Part shown: positions 23,462 through 32,272 of the stretch, piece after piece | How positions within the stretch are numbered: position 1 is the stretch's first letter | How the letters are laid out: the number at the start of each line of letters is the position of its first letter | Origin: Arctic95D-9 sp035967665 | GTDB taxonomy: Bacteria > Verrucomicrobiota > Verrucomicrobiia > Verrucomicrobiales > DEV007 | Direction: 5' to 3' | DNA: 64,000 nt | Assembly (NCBI GenBank): GCA_035967665.1 | Contig: JAYWLB010000066.1 | Coordinates: forward strand, 74,351 to 138,350 | Position numbers and translations under genes: made by a program | The notes under the pieces: model-generated | What the model was told of the DNA's origin: nothing | The model's input: only the letters and a program-made list of their open reading frames with translations | Database searches by the model: none

Positions 23462-25462
23462 ATGAACGATTACACGACCAGCGCAGGATCATCGCCGCTA
23501 TCATCCCGATTTTATGTAAGCGACTTGCTTCACCTCTTGAGGCATTACTGGGCCATTCTTCTGATTGTGCCTGTCTTGATCGTCGTGGCGATTGCTCTCT
23601 ACGCATTTCTGGGAACGAAGTATTACGCAGCGAGTGCTTCGGTTTACATGGACCCGAGTTTCGGGCATCGCATTCAGACAGAGTCCAACGGGAAAGAGCC
23701 TCAAATTGTCGAGGATGAGGAAGCGCTCTTTTCGATGGAGGAAACCATTTGTTCGCCTCCGATGATCTTGCGGGTTCTGAAATCGCTGAAGCTGGATACT
23801 GATTTGGAGTTCCTTCCTCAGGAAATCAGGGAAAGAAAGATGAGCGGCGAGGATGTTCCTGACTCCAGGTTGGTCGATTCAGTTGCGTCGCGTTACAGTG
23901 CCGAGCTGATCAATGCGACAAGGATCATCAAAGTGCACGTGAGAGATGATTCCCCGGAAAGGGCAAGCCGGATCGCGGAGGCTTTCATTTCAGAATTCGT
24001 GAAGTTTCTTCAGGAGAATCGCGTCGAAAGCGAGAAAGAGCTGAAGACTGCTCTAATGGCGCAGTCGGACAAAATCCGCGCCCGTGCGATTGAGGCTGAA
24101 CAGAATCTGAACGATTTCAGAAGTCAACAGCCCGACTTTCTCGTTGAGCAGGACAGCAACGTCTTTACCCAGCAGATGCAGGATGCGGCAACCGAACTCA
24201 GCAAGGCGAACGCGGAGTTGGTTCGTTTGAGAAGTCTCCGTGATGCGCTTGAGCAGATCGACGCGGAATCAAATCCGATGCGCATTCTTACGCTCTCGAA
24301 AGGGCAGTATGCAGTGGATTTGGAAAGTGTGGTTTCGCAACTCACCGCTGCTGATGCGAAGTTTGAGGAAGTGAAAGAGAAATACGGAGTGAATCACTCA
24401 GAGTATCGGGCAGCGAGCAATCAGCTGACCCGTTTGCGGGATTCACTCAAGGATCACGCCTCAGAGATCAAAGTGGCGACGACTTCAAAATTTGATCAAC
24501 TCAGTCAGCAGAAAGAGATCCTCGAGACCGAGATGAAGGGGCTGCGGGATCGCTTCAAAACCTACAAGTCGGCAGGGGCCGAATTTCGCGGACTCCAAAG
24601 CGCGGTGGAGCGGGAGTGGGATGCATACGATCGAATTAATGATCGGATTTTGAATCTGGGTGACGGTGCTGATATGAGTGCTAATCTGGCGACCCCGATG
24701 GGAGCGTCGATCGTTCCTCACAAATCCACAAAGAGAAAGCTGATCTCCGCTCTCGCCGCGGGTATGGTGCTCTCTGTTGGATGGGTTCTTGTCGTGGCCG
24801 CCATTCTCATTCTGAAGGGATTACCGTTCACCTCCTCCCGTCAGATCAACGAGGTATTGGGGGTTCCTCTCATTTCGACCGCGGGAAAGGGTCGAACCAT
24901 GGGACCGGAAACGCTTTCTTCGCTTCATATATTCACCCACTCAAACCGTGTTATTTACCTGACCTCGACGGAAGTTGATGCCGGTGGAGACAGCGTTTGT
25001 GAAATGGTTTCCAAAACGTTCCTTGAAAGAGGGGAGCCTGTCACCGTGGTCCGGATTTGTGACGCGCATCCGGATGCCCGCTACTCATTTGAATCGGATC
25101 GTGTCAAAGTGGTGGATGTTTCTTCAACGCAGACAGGGGTGAAGGAGTTGAAGAAAAATGTGAAGCAGTATCTCAAGGACAATCCGCTTCAGAATGTGAT
25201 TGTGGATACGACCGCAGTGCGGGATATGGAAACCAAGCTTGCTTTGGGTAAGGTTTCCTCGTCGGCCATTGTCATCGTCCGGAAGAACGGCATCACCAGG
25301 GAACACGCCGAGAAGTGGTTCCAGCGCTTCCGTGGGAAAGTGGAGAACGTTCTCGCAATGTATCACGCCCCCGAGGCGACACGGACAGAGCCCCGCCTCG
25401 CCCTTCCTCTCAAATCGGCACCGTCTCCGAAGCTGATTCAATCGGAGCCTGCCCACTCCTGA
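23462..25462 (+). CDS. Wzz/GumC-type chain-length protein with degenerate BY-kinase domain
   Basis: A 666-residue inner-membrane polysaccharide co-polymerase. The Wzz domain starts at about residue 20 (FYVSDLLHLLRHYWAILLIVPVLI, TM1), then a long periplasmic coiled coil (roughly residues 180-390), and TM2 near 425-450 (LISALAAGMVLSVGWVLVVAAIL). After TM2 the cytoplasmic part looks like a tyrosine-kinase (BY-kinase) domain: VIYLTSTEVDAGGDSVCEM sits where Walker A (usually G-E-G-K-S/T) belongs, but the lysine is missing. No Walker A' or tyrosine-rich tail is present. It therefore probably sets chain length without autophosphorylation. The start at ATG 23462 follows AGAGGT. A Wzy-like gene starts 25 bases downstream. 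Confidence 0.87.
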   Translation: MNDYTTSAGSSPLSSRFYVSDLLHLLRHYWAILLIVPVLIVVAIALYAFLGTKYYAASASVYMDPSFGHRIQTESNGKEPQIVEDEEALFSMEETICSPPMILRVLKSLKLDTDLEFLPQEIRERKMSGEDVPDSRLVDSVASRYSAELINATRIIKVHVRDDSPERASRIAEAFISEFVKFLQENRVESEKELKTALMAQSDKIRARAIEAEQNLNDFRSQQPDFLVEQDSNVFTQQMQDAATELSKANAELVRLRSLRDALEQIDAESNPMRILTLSKGQYAVDLESVVSQLTAADAKFEEVKEKYGVNHSEYRAASNQLTRLRDSLKDHASEIKVATTSKFDQLSQQKEILETEMKGLRDRFKTYKSAGAEFRGLQSAVEREWDAYDRINDRILNLGDGADMSANLATPMGASIVPHKSTKRKLISALAAGMVLSVGWVLVVAAILILKGLPFTSSRQINEVLGVPLISTAGKGRTMGPETLSSLHIFTHSNRVIYLTSTEVDAGGDSVCEMVSKTFLERGEPVTVVRICDAHPDARYSFESDRVKVVDVSSTQTGVKELKKNVKQYLKDNPLQNVIVDTTAVRDMETKLALGKVSSSAIVIVRKNGITREHAEKWFQRFRGKVENVLAMYHAPEATRTEPRLALPLKSAPSPKLIQSEPAHS

Positions 25463-25487
25463 TCGGGAGTTTTCCTCATTGATCATA

Positions 25488-26684
25488 ATGACACAGAGCT
25501 ATTCGATCCTGAACGCGCGGCTGCCCTCATTTGATGTGGTTGTTCACAACGGGGTGATCGTTGCGCAGGCTCTTCTCGTTCTGATGTCCCCGTTTATCCG
25601 TCTCGCGGGCGGGGCCCCGATTCAGGACCGGGCCATGGACGTGATCTTCGCCCTCTATCTCGGGGTGGTTGCATTAAAATGTGTTTTTGGCAGGCCTACT
25701 TTCAGATTGATTGGCGGCCTCGCTCTTATTGGCGCCTACGGGTTCGCCGGTCTCGTCGAATCATACCTCAATCAAAATCTGGGAGGGTTTGTCTTTGAGG
25801 CGAAACTGTTCGTTTCATTGGCGCTCTTTTTCTGTCTTCTCGATGAGCGGCCGAAGATCTCGGATAAGTCACTGAAACTGCTGTTTGGTTCATTCATTGT
25901 CGCTTCGATCTGTTTTCTGGTCCTCAACCCGGGCGAGCGCCTTCACATCGTGAACGAGAGCAATTACCTGTGCATGTATGTCGGGATTGCGATGTTTTCG
26001 TATATCTCTGCGAAAGGACGAACCATCAGTAATAAGAGTCTGATCGGACTGGGGCTGTTTACGATGTTCCTCATCATTGTTTCCCAAAGCCGAACCGGGG
26101 CGGGGTTTCTCGCGGTAGCGTGGTTGGTCTATTTTTGGGAACGATATGGATTCGGAAAAGCTGCGCTCGCTGCCACGATCCTCGCGGGAGTGGGGCTCTT
26201 CGGAGCTGTGGCGGCGATTGCGGTGGATGCACCGATAGTGGCTCGCTTTGATGAGCTGAGGAATCCGGCAAAGGTCGATCGATTCATCTATTTGATTGAG
26301 GCTGGAAAGATTATCGAAAGGCGGTCAGTGAGCGAAAACCTCGTCCGTCTAACCTACGCTGAGCCTGTGTCGACCCGTGTTGCCGATGATATGAAGTGGC
26401 TCACAAGTCGAAGCGATACAGGAACGGAGCAGGGGCAGCTCTATCCACATCACTTCCATCTCGCTTATCTCCGCCTCCTCACGGGACATGGCTTTGTTGT
26501 TCTCGGGCTCTTCGTCGTCGCATTGCCTTTCGTATGGCGACACAACAAATATCTCGCCCTCGGGTTGGGGGTTTGTTCTCTTTCGATGTCGGTTCCCTAC
26601 CTTTCCCTCTTTTTCGGATCACTTCAGATTGCAATGGCTTTCCCCTCTGTAAAATCGTCAAGAACCCTGGCAATGCTCAAATGA
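25488..26684 (+). CDS. Wzy-like O-antigen/exopolysaccharide polymerase
   Basis: A 398-residue polytopic membrane protein with about 10-12 helices. It follows the O-antigen ligase/polymerase pattern: helix-rich N-terminal half, the segment TMFLIIVSQSRTGAGFLAVA with the conserved S-x-S/Q-R-T-G, and a large periplasmic loop (about residues 235-310, including LIEAGKIIERRSVSENLV) ending at HHFHLAYLRLLTGHG. It would polymerise flipped repeat units in the periplasm. A TTG three codons earlier is an alternative start. The stop overlaps the next gene's ATG by 4 bases (ATGA). Confidence 0.82.
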   Translation: MTQSYSILNARLPSFDVVVHNGVIVAQALLVLMSPFIRLAGGAPIQDRAMDVIFALYLGVVALKCVFGRPTFRLIGGLALIGAYGFAGLVESYLNQNLGGFVFEAKLFVSLALFFCLLDERPKISDKSLKLLFGSFIVASICFLVLNPGERLHIVNESNYLCMYVGIAMFSYISAKGRTISNKSLIGLGLFTMFLIIVSQSRTGAGFLAVAWLVYFWERYGFGKAALAATILAGVGLFGAVAAIAVDAPIVARFDELRNPAKVDRFIYLIEAGKIIERRSVSENLVRLTYAEPVSTRVADDMKWLTSRSDTGTEQGQLYPHHFHLAYLRLLTGHGFVVLGLFVVALPFVWRHNKYLALGLGVCSLSMSVPYLSLFFGSLQIAMAFPSVKSSRTLAMLK

Positions 26685-27424
26685 TATCGGTGATTAACAA
26701 GAGACTCAGTAGCGGCTTCGACCTCAGGGAGGGCGAGATTCACACCTTTCTGAATCCGTACTCATATCTGTTGCTCAGGCAGAATCCTGAACTTCTCGAA
26801 CAGTTCGATGTAGTTCATTTTGATGGGATTGCTCTCTGTAAGATATACGAATTGTTCCGTGTTCGGAGTGTGCCCCGGCGCAGTTTCGATATGACCTCGG
26901 TAGCGAGAGATGTGCTGAAAGCCGCCTCAATCGAAGGAAAGCGGGTCGCGTTTGTGGGGACGGAGGAAGGGGTTGTCGACAAAGCGGTCGATACGCTTCA
27001 GAAAGCTTTCTCGTTCGAAGTCGCGCTGGTAAGGCACGGATTCTTTTCCTCGGAGGAGGAACTGGAAACGTTCCAAAAGCACCTTGTCGAAGTTAACCCT
27101 GACATTGTTATCATTGGCATGGGGGTTAACCGTCAGGAAAAGTTCCTCATTCAGATGAAGGGGCTTGGTTGGGCGGGGACGGGATTCACCTGCGGTGGTT
27201 TTCTTCATCAGACCGCACTCCGTCTCGATTTTTATCCGAAGGCCATGGACAGACTGAATCTGCGCTGGCTCTATCGGGTTTGGCGGGACCCTTACGTGAT
27301 TCGTCGCTATCTTCTGGATTACCCCAGATTTCTGCTCTGCTTTCTTTCGGACTACCTTTCATGGCGCAATGAAAAGCCGCTGGTCGAAAAAGTGATCCTG
27401 ACTGCCGCTCGTCAGTATTCCTGA
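26681..27424 (+). CDS. WecG/TagA/CpsF-family glycosyltransferase (GT26)
   Basis: A 247-residue GT26 transferase. Family marks are HTFLNPYSYLLLRQNPELLEQFD (N-P-Y near the start), VHFDGIALCKIYELF (D-G motif), RRSFDMTS, VAFVGTEEGVVDKAV, IVIIGMGVNRQEKFL (G-x-G-x-P/N-x-Q-E) and the basic C-terminal membrane-surface helix DRLNLRWLYRVWRDPYVIRR. GT26 enzymes move ManNAcA or ManNAc to an undecaprenyl-linked sugar; the exact donor is not readable. It overlaps the polymerase gene by 4 bases, which fixes the start at 26681; a longer open frame from 26396 lies inside that gene and is not used. Confidence 0.9.
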   Translation: MISVINKRLSSGFDLREGEIHTFLNPYSYLLLRQNPELLEQFDVVHFDGIALCKIYELFRVRSVPRRSFDMTSVARDVLKAASIEGKRVAFVGTEEGVVDKAVDTLQKAFSFEVALVRHGFFSSEEELETFQKHLVEVNPDIVIIGMGVNRQEKFLIQMKGLGWAGTGFTCGGFLHQTALRLDFYPKAMDRLNLRWLYRVWRDPYVIRRYLLDYPRFLLCFLSDYLSWRNEKPLVEKVILTAARQYS

Positions 27425-27528
27425 CAGTCCGGGATCGAACAGGGTTCAACGACATTCGGATACCCCTCTCTTAATTTTATCAAATCAATTTACAAAAACA
27501 ATCGATGCAAAAAACGCACCCGGCACCT

Positions 27529-28404
27529 ATGAAGAACCCTGACAGACTACTTTCATTCGCATCATACCTGAGCAAATCGTCGGCGTGTGTTTTCGCGGGG
27601 GCAATGGCTCTTACTTTTCCTTTATTTGCACACGAGGCAGCGAAAGTGCCGGAAGTGGCTCCGAACGGGGAGCGTATTCTTTCGCTGGAGTCGACGCACA
27701 CGATCAAACGCGATGGCAGGGTCGATGTCGAAGTGGAGTTTGATCTCGTTTCTGAGGGCATCTCTGTAAAGCGCGGTCCATGCCTTAATCTGCTGAAGGT
27801 CTACCGCGGGCCGATGGGGCTGGTGCTCGACAACGGGGTCGAAGTGACCGGTGTGTGGCGAAACGGTGCTCCTGAAAGCTATTTTGAGGATGAAAAGGAA
27901 TTCCAAACCGCTCTGTATGTCGGGGGGCGTGATCGACTCCTTGAACCGGGGAATCACAGCTATCGTGTGAAGTACACGATGCAGGGAGACTGGAGAAAGG
28001 CAGGGAATCATTTCATGGGCGCTTTCGATATGGTGGGCGCTTTCAACGGCTTGCCGATTGAGAAAGCGGTTGCTCATTTGAAGTTCCCGGAAGGCGTTTC
28101 TGTGGAGCGGTTCTCCTCTTCGGTGACTGGGATTACAAGTTCCTCACCGGCTTATGAAACCACGCAGGTGGTCGACGGATTGAGAGTGGAGACGCACGGG
28201 GTCATGGAAAAAGATCGCTCCTTTTTCATCAATGCGATCTGGCCGGCTGACTCGTTTGCCTCGCAGAGTCAGTGGGTTCAGGTTCTCGTTCAGCACCCGA
28301 GACTTCCGGTGACTCTCTTCGCCGCCATTTTCCTGAGTGTTCTCCTCGGTTTTGTTCTCGTTAGGATTTTCGGGAGGCACAGGGCTGTCACGGCCGCGGC
28401 CTGA
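27529..28404 (+). CDS. DUF2207-like membrane protein (single C-terminal helix)
   Basis: A 291-residue exported protein. An N-terminal signal segment (SACVFAGAMALTFPLFA) leads to a beta-rich extracytoplasmic domain: HTIKRDGRVDVEVEFDLVSEG, GLVLDNGVEVTGVW, LLEPGNHSYRVKYTMQGDWR, VAHLKFPEGVSVERFSSS. The pattern of DGR-x-x-V-E-E, a Y-R-V-K-Y-T block, then a C-terminal helix (LPVTLFAAIFLSVLLGFVLV) matches DUF2207-type membrane proteins, of unknown function. ATG 27505 is also possible. The 3' end overlaps the convergent lipoprotein gene by 17 bases, suggesting that no terminator separates them. Confidence 0.65.
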   Translation: MKNPDRLLSFASYLSKSSACVFAGAMALTFPLFAHEAAKVPEVAPNGERILSLESTHTIKRDGRVDVEVEFDLVSEGISVKRGPCLNLLKVYRGPMGLVLDNGVEVTGVWRNGAPESYFEDEKEFQTALYVGGRDRLLEPGNHSYRVKYTMQGDWRKAGNHFMGAFDMVGAFNGLPIEKAVAHLKFPEGVSVERFSSSVTGITSSSPAYETTQVVDGLRVETHGVMEKDRSFFINAIWPADSFASQSQWVQVLVQHPRLPVTLFAAIFLSVLLGFVLVRIFGRHRAVTAAA

Positions 28405-28843
28405 TGCTTGCAAGTGCCGCCGGAGTTGCCTTCTTCACGAGTTGCGATTCCTCTTCCGTGAGCGGCCGGTAGGCACGGGGAAATTTCTCCCAGCCATATC
28501 CCCAGCGCCACGGAGTGGGTAAAAGCGGGGAGCCTCCGACACGCACACCGGCGAATGCCACGGCGGCGGCGAGAGGGTGTCCCGTGTTGCGGATGTCCTC
28601 CTTCATTTTCCGGTCGGCGGCGAGGCGGTCGGCGAAGGTGCCACCCTGCCAGTAGGTGAAATCGTGATGCTCACAGGCAAAGCACCAGAGCTCGCGATTC
28701 TCTTTCGGACCGTTGGGGAAACTGGTGCAGCCGTCTGACTTAAACGGTGCAAGTACCGCCACCTCGTTTGTTCTGCACGACGGCAGAACGACGAGAGCGA
28801 TTCCGGCAAAGATGAGGATAAACGGTTTCACGGTGCCCCTCAT
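28388..28843 (-). CDS. Lipoprotein with phospholipase A2-like Cys/His-Asp motif
   Basis: A 151-residue lipoprotein: RGTVKPFILIFAGIALVVLPSC carries a lipobox-like L-P-S-C. The mature part has DGCTSFPNG, ELWCFACEHHDFTYWQGGT, ADRLAADRKMKEDI and a Gly-rich VRVGGSPLLPTPWRWGYGWEKF. The C-x-x-C-x-x-H-D segment resembles the catalytic His-Asp pair and disulphides of phospholipase A2 folds, and the later Asp in ADRKM would be the second acid. I infer only a PLA2-like fold; enzyme activity is unproven, as is lipid attachment. ATG 28841-28843 is the likely start; an in-frame start nine codons earlier is possible. Confidence 0.65.
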   Translation of the reverse strand: MRGTVKPFILIFAGIALVVLPSCRTNEVAVLAPFKSDGCTSFPNGPKENRELWCFACEHHDFTYWQGGTFADRLAADRKMKEDIRNTGHPLAAAVAFAGVRVGGSPLLPTPWRWGYGWEKFPRAYRPLTEEESQLVKKATPAALASIRPRP

Positions 28844-28885
28844 TGAGTCGCTTCTTTCGCCCTTGCGCAAGTTTTTCCGGACGGA

Positions 28886-29311
28886 CTAAACGGGAGGTTG
28901 AGGGAAGATGCGCTTCGATTCGCAATTGATGAGGCGCACGTCTTTGCACGGACCGTCGTAGGAGTCCCAGAATTCGATGAAGAGTCCCTCCGGAGCACTC
29001 TCTTCGATAATTTCTGAAAGCCAGGCGGCGTAGGCACTGTCTTCGCCTTTCGCGGCGTCGACGAGTTCAGGGAAGCGGGTCATGATTGCCCCGGCGAGCT
29101 CTTCGGGAGTGGAGTCGTCGTTGTCTCCCCAGTTCATATTCAGCTGATTGGTCAGCGAACCGGACGGGCCTCTGACGGATTCATCGCGAGGTGACAGTTG
29201 ATAACGCCAATGGCAACCGCTCGGGGAGAGGCCAGCCCGGAGGCGAAGATTTTCATAGCCGCGCCGATGGAGTTCAGCGACGGCAAGCAGTAGTTTTCGT
29301 GAAGCGTTCAT
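28886..29311 (-). CDS. Hypothetical protein, soluble
   Basis: A 141-residue acidic protein I do not recognise. It opens with a helix (ASRKLLLAVAELHRRGYENLRLRAG), then a short segment SPSGCHWRYQLSPRDE, followed by N-Q-L-N-M-N-W-G-D, a helix-rich middle (TPEELAGAIMTRFPELVDAA) and an ending with FIEFWDSYDGPCKDVRLI. No signal peptide or membrane segment is seen. Helix-then-WRY composition could mean a small dimeric fold. It is 42 bases upstream of the lipoprotein gene on the same strand and may be cotranscribed. No function is assigned. Confidence 0.55.
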   Translation of the reverse strand: MNASRKLLLAVAELHRRGYENLRLRAGLSPSGCHWRYQLSPRDESVRGPSGSLTNQLNMNWGDNDDSTPEELAGAIMTRFPELVDAAKGEDSAYAAWLSEIIEESAPEGLFIEFWDSYDGPCKDVRLINCESKRIFPQPPV

Positions 29312-29573
29312 CGATTGTTAGTGGGCGTTCCCGTTCGCAATGTGTCGCATAACGCGGGCCGGGGAAATCCCGTTTGTGAGGAAAGGTGAGAGCATTCCTC
29401 AGGATTGGTGAGACAAAAGTGAAGGGAGGATGCGTTTTGCTTCCTTATTGATTCCTTCCGGCTGGATGGCAAGACAAAGGGGCACCTGAATAGGTGAATC
29501 GACCGCCCCGTGATATTTGTCTAAGTTTTGCAATACCGCCCGGTTTTTGATAGAAATTGGATTGGCCCCCCCG

Positions 29574-32270
29574 ATGAAATCCTCCTCTCTATATTTGCTG
29601 TTCATTATGCCGTTCTTCGGGGCAATCGCATCTGAGCCGGGTGAGGGGGAGAAACTTTTTGCGTTGAAAGTGAAGCCGCTCTTCGCTGAAAAGTGCAACG
29701 CCTGTCACGGGGATGAGCCTGAGAAGATCAAAGGCGAATTCGATATGCGAACCCGCGAGACGATTCTAGCCGGCGGTGATTATTTCGGAGAGGATGTCCT
29801 TCTGCCCGGGAGAGGCGAGGAGAGCTTTTTGTATATTCTCACGAAGCGGACCGAAGAGGATTACGAGATGCCTCCAAAAGAGGCGGATCAACTTTCCGAA
29901 GAGCAGCGCTGGTGGATTCGGGACTGGATCAATGAAGGTGCCCCGTGGGTCGATGACGAGCGGGTCGCCCTGATACAGAAAATGTATGCGGAAGGAGAGC
30001 AGGTCGTGACCTCGAAGGCCCTCTCGGAGGATTGGCAGAATCGTCGCTACGAATCAGAGAAGCTGTGGGCTTATCGACCTCTCGTTGTTGAAGCGGTTCC
30101 TGAAGGGGAGCACCCCGTGGACTACTTTATCGGGAAGCAGCTCAAAGAAGCGAAACTCGATCCCGCGCCTTCCGCTGAACCCATTGAATTGGCGCGTCGC
30201 CTCAGTTTCGGGATCACGGGGCTGCCGCCTGCACCGGAGAGGGTGAATGCCTTTGTCGCTGCATACCGGAAAGACGGGGATGCTTCGTTGAAGGACTTTG
30301 TGAGGACGCTGATGGCGACTCCACAATACGGGGAGCATTTTGCACGTCAGTGGCTCGACGTGACCCGCTACGCGGACACTGCGGGATTCGCGAACGACTA
30401 CACAAGGCCGAACGCCTGGCGGTATCGGGATTACGTGGTCAGGGCTTTCAATGATGACAAGCCATATCCCGAGTTCGTGAGGGAACAGCTCGCGGGTGAC
30501 GAGATCGATCCGGATGATCCTGAGCATCTCGTCGCAACGGGATTTTTGCGAATGGGGCCATGGGAGCAAACCGGAATGAGTGTCTTTCGTGAAACCCGCC
30601 AGCAGTGGCTCGACGATGTCACTGACGCAACGGGACAGGTCTTTCTTGCTCATGCGATGCAGTGTGCGAAGTGCCACGATCACAAATTTGATCCGCTTCC
30701 GACTCGTGATTATTACCGCATGATGTCCGTTTTTTCGACGACGCAGTTTGCAGACCGGGAGGCACCTTTTCTTGAACGGGAGAATCGGGACTGGTTTGAA
30801 AAGGCTGATCAATGGGTTCAGGCGAAAGTGGCGTCCTATGAGGAGCAGAGGAAGGCGCTCAACAACAAAGTGGCAAAGCAGAAGAAGGAGGAATCCGGCG
30901 ATGCCAAGGTGGGGGACAATGGACTTGATCCCGGGGATGAAGCTTCGCTTGCACGGATCTCGAAGAACATTTCAAGGCATCAATGGGAATACGATCGAAC
31001 CAAGCCGATTGCCTACTCGGTTTATACCGGCAACACGATTGAAGTGAAGAGTGTCGGTGATCGAATCATGATGCCAAAAGCGGGGCCGTGGAAGCGGGGT
31101 GAATTGGAGCAGGCTGCGATTCTTGCCGGTGGCAATGCATTTTCCCCGACCGATCCCGTGACGCCGGGTGCGCTCAGTGCCGTTGAAACGCTGGGGGAGA
31201 TGGGCGAACTCAGTTTTCCCGACGGGAAAGGGAAACGTCGTCTCGCTCTCGCTGAGTGGATTGTGAATGAGAAAAATCCGCTCACCGCCAGGGTCCTCGT
31301 GAACCGGATCTGGGCGTGGCATTTTGGAAAAGGTCTCGCAGCCAACCCGAATAATTTTGGTGGGACCGGGGGGATTCCGACTCATCCTGAGCTGCTCGAC
31401 TACCTTGCCGACTGGTTCATCAAAGACGGGGCGTCGATCAAGCGTCTTAACGAGCTCATTCTGACTTCGGAGACCTATCGTCGAAGTTCGATTCATCCTG
31501 ATCCGAAGCGGCTCGCGGAAAAGGATCCCAAGGCGGCGCTATACGCCGCCTTCGCTCCCCGCCGTCTCACTGCGGAGGAAATACGGGATGCGATGCTGGC
31601 GGCGAGTGGTGAACTCAGTGATCAGGTCGGTGGTATTCCGGCGCGTCCCGATGTGAATGTGGAGGTCGCGTTTCAGCCCCGTCAGATCATGGGGGGAACC
31701 GCTTCCGTTTACGAGCCTGACCCGCTCCCGGAGCAGCGCAATCGCCGGAGTCTCTACGCTGAAAAGATCCGCGGTTTGCGGGATCCCTTTTATGAAACCT
31801 TTAATCAACCCGGTCCTGACAACTCCTGCGAGTTGCGCGAGACTTCCACGGTGGCTCCGCAGGCCCTGACATTGTTCAATTCAGAGGAAGTCCTCGAACG
31901 CGCCATAGCCCTCGCTTCGCGGGCGATTTCTGAAACGGATGATGCGAAGAAGGCTGTTCAACGGGCTTTTCGCCTGAGTCTTGCAAGGTCGGCGAGTGAC
32001 GATGAGTTGGCTGTATGTCTCGCCCACTGGGAGGAGGCAACGATCGAAGAGTCTCAAAAAAACTACCCCGCGAAAGAGTTTGCGACGGAAATCGAGCGCA
32101 CTGTCATGGCGGAGAAAACCGGCGAGCCCTACGACTTTGTTGAGCATGTTCCCGCCTACCTCGACTACGAACCCGACCTTCACCCAGGTGCGGTCGATGC
32201 TGAAACGAGAGGCCTCGCCCAGGTCTGTCTCGTCCTTTTCAATCTGAACGAATTCTCTTATCTCGACTGA
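29574..32270 (+). CDS. PSD1 protein: planctomycete cytochrome c, DUF1549 and DUF1553 domains
   Basis: An 898-residue exported protein. After a signal peptide, the planctomycete cytochrome c domain shows C-N-A-C-H at residues 41-45. DUF1549 follows with LARRLSFGITGLPPAPERVN, ARQWLDVTRYADT and HAMQCAKCHDHKFDPLPTRD (a second C-x-x-C-H), and DUF1553 with NPLTARVLVNRIWAWHFGKGL, DWFIKDGASIKRLNELIL and CELRETSTVAPQALTLFN. These proteins are typical of Planctomycetes and Verrucomicrobia and often accompany DUF1501; their role is thought to be in degradation or electron transfer at the cell surface, but it is not established. The ATG at 29574 opens the signal peptide. The DUF1501 gene starts 2 bases after the stop. 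Confidence 0.93.
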   Translation: MKSSSLYLLFIMPFFGAIASEPGEGEKLFALKVKPLFAEKCNACHGDEPEKIKGEFDMRTRETILAGGDYFGEDVLLPGRGEESFLYILTKRTEEDYEMPPKEADQLSEEQRWWIRDWINEGAPWVDDERVALIQKMYAEGEQVVTSKALSEDWQNRRYESEKLWAYRPLVVEAVPEGEHPVDYFIGKQLKEAKLDPAPSAEPIELARRLSFGITGLPPAPERVNAFVAAYRKDGDASLKDFVRTLMATPQYGEHFARQWLDVTRYADTAGFANDYTRPNAWRYRDYVVRAFNDDKPYPEFVREQLAGDEIDPDDPEHLVATGFLRMGPWEQTGMSVFRETRQQWLDDVTDATGQVFLAHAMQCAKCHDHKFDPLPTRDYYRMMSVFSTTQFADREAPFLERENRDWFEKADQWVQAKVASYEEQRKALNNKVAKQKKEESGDAKVGDNGLDPGDEASLARISKNISRHQWEYDRTKPIAYSVYTGNTIEVKSVGDRIMMPKAGPWKRGELEQAAILAGGNAFSPTDPVTPGALSAVETLGEMGELSFPDGKGKRRLALAEWIVNEKNPLTARVLVNRIWAWHFGKGLAANPNNFGGTGGIPTHPELLDYLADWFIKDGASIKRLNELILTSETYRRSSIHPDPKRLAEKDPKAALYAAFAPRRLTAEEIRDAMLAASGELSDQVGGIPARPDVNVEVAFQPRQIMGGTASVYEPDPLPEQRNRRSLYAEKIRGLRDPFYETFNQPGPDNSCELRETSTVAPQALTLFNSEEVLERAIALASRAISETDDAKKAVQRAFRLSLARSASDDELAVCLAHWEEATIEESQKNYPAKEFATEIERTVMAEKTGEPYDFVEHVPAYLDYEPDLHPGAVDAETRGLAQVCLVLFNLNEFSYLD

Positions 32271-32272
32271 CT

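Noticed and set aside
26396..26680. Long 5' extension of the WecG/TagA gene
   Set aside because: It lies entirely inside the polymerase gene in another frame; the conserved protein starts at the ATGA overlap.
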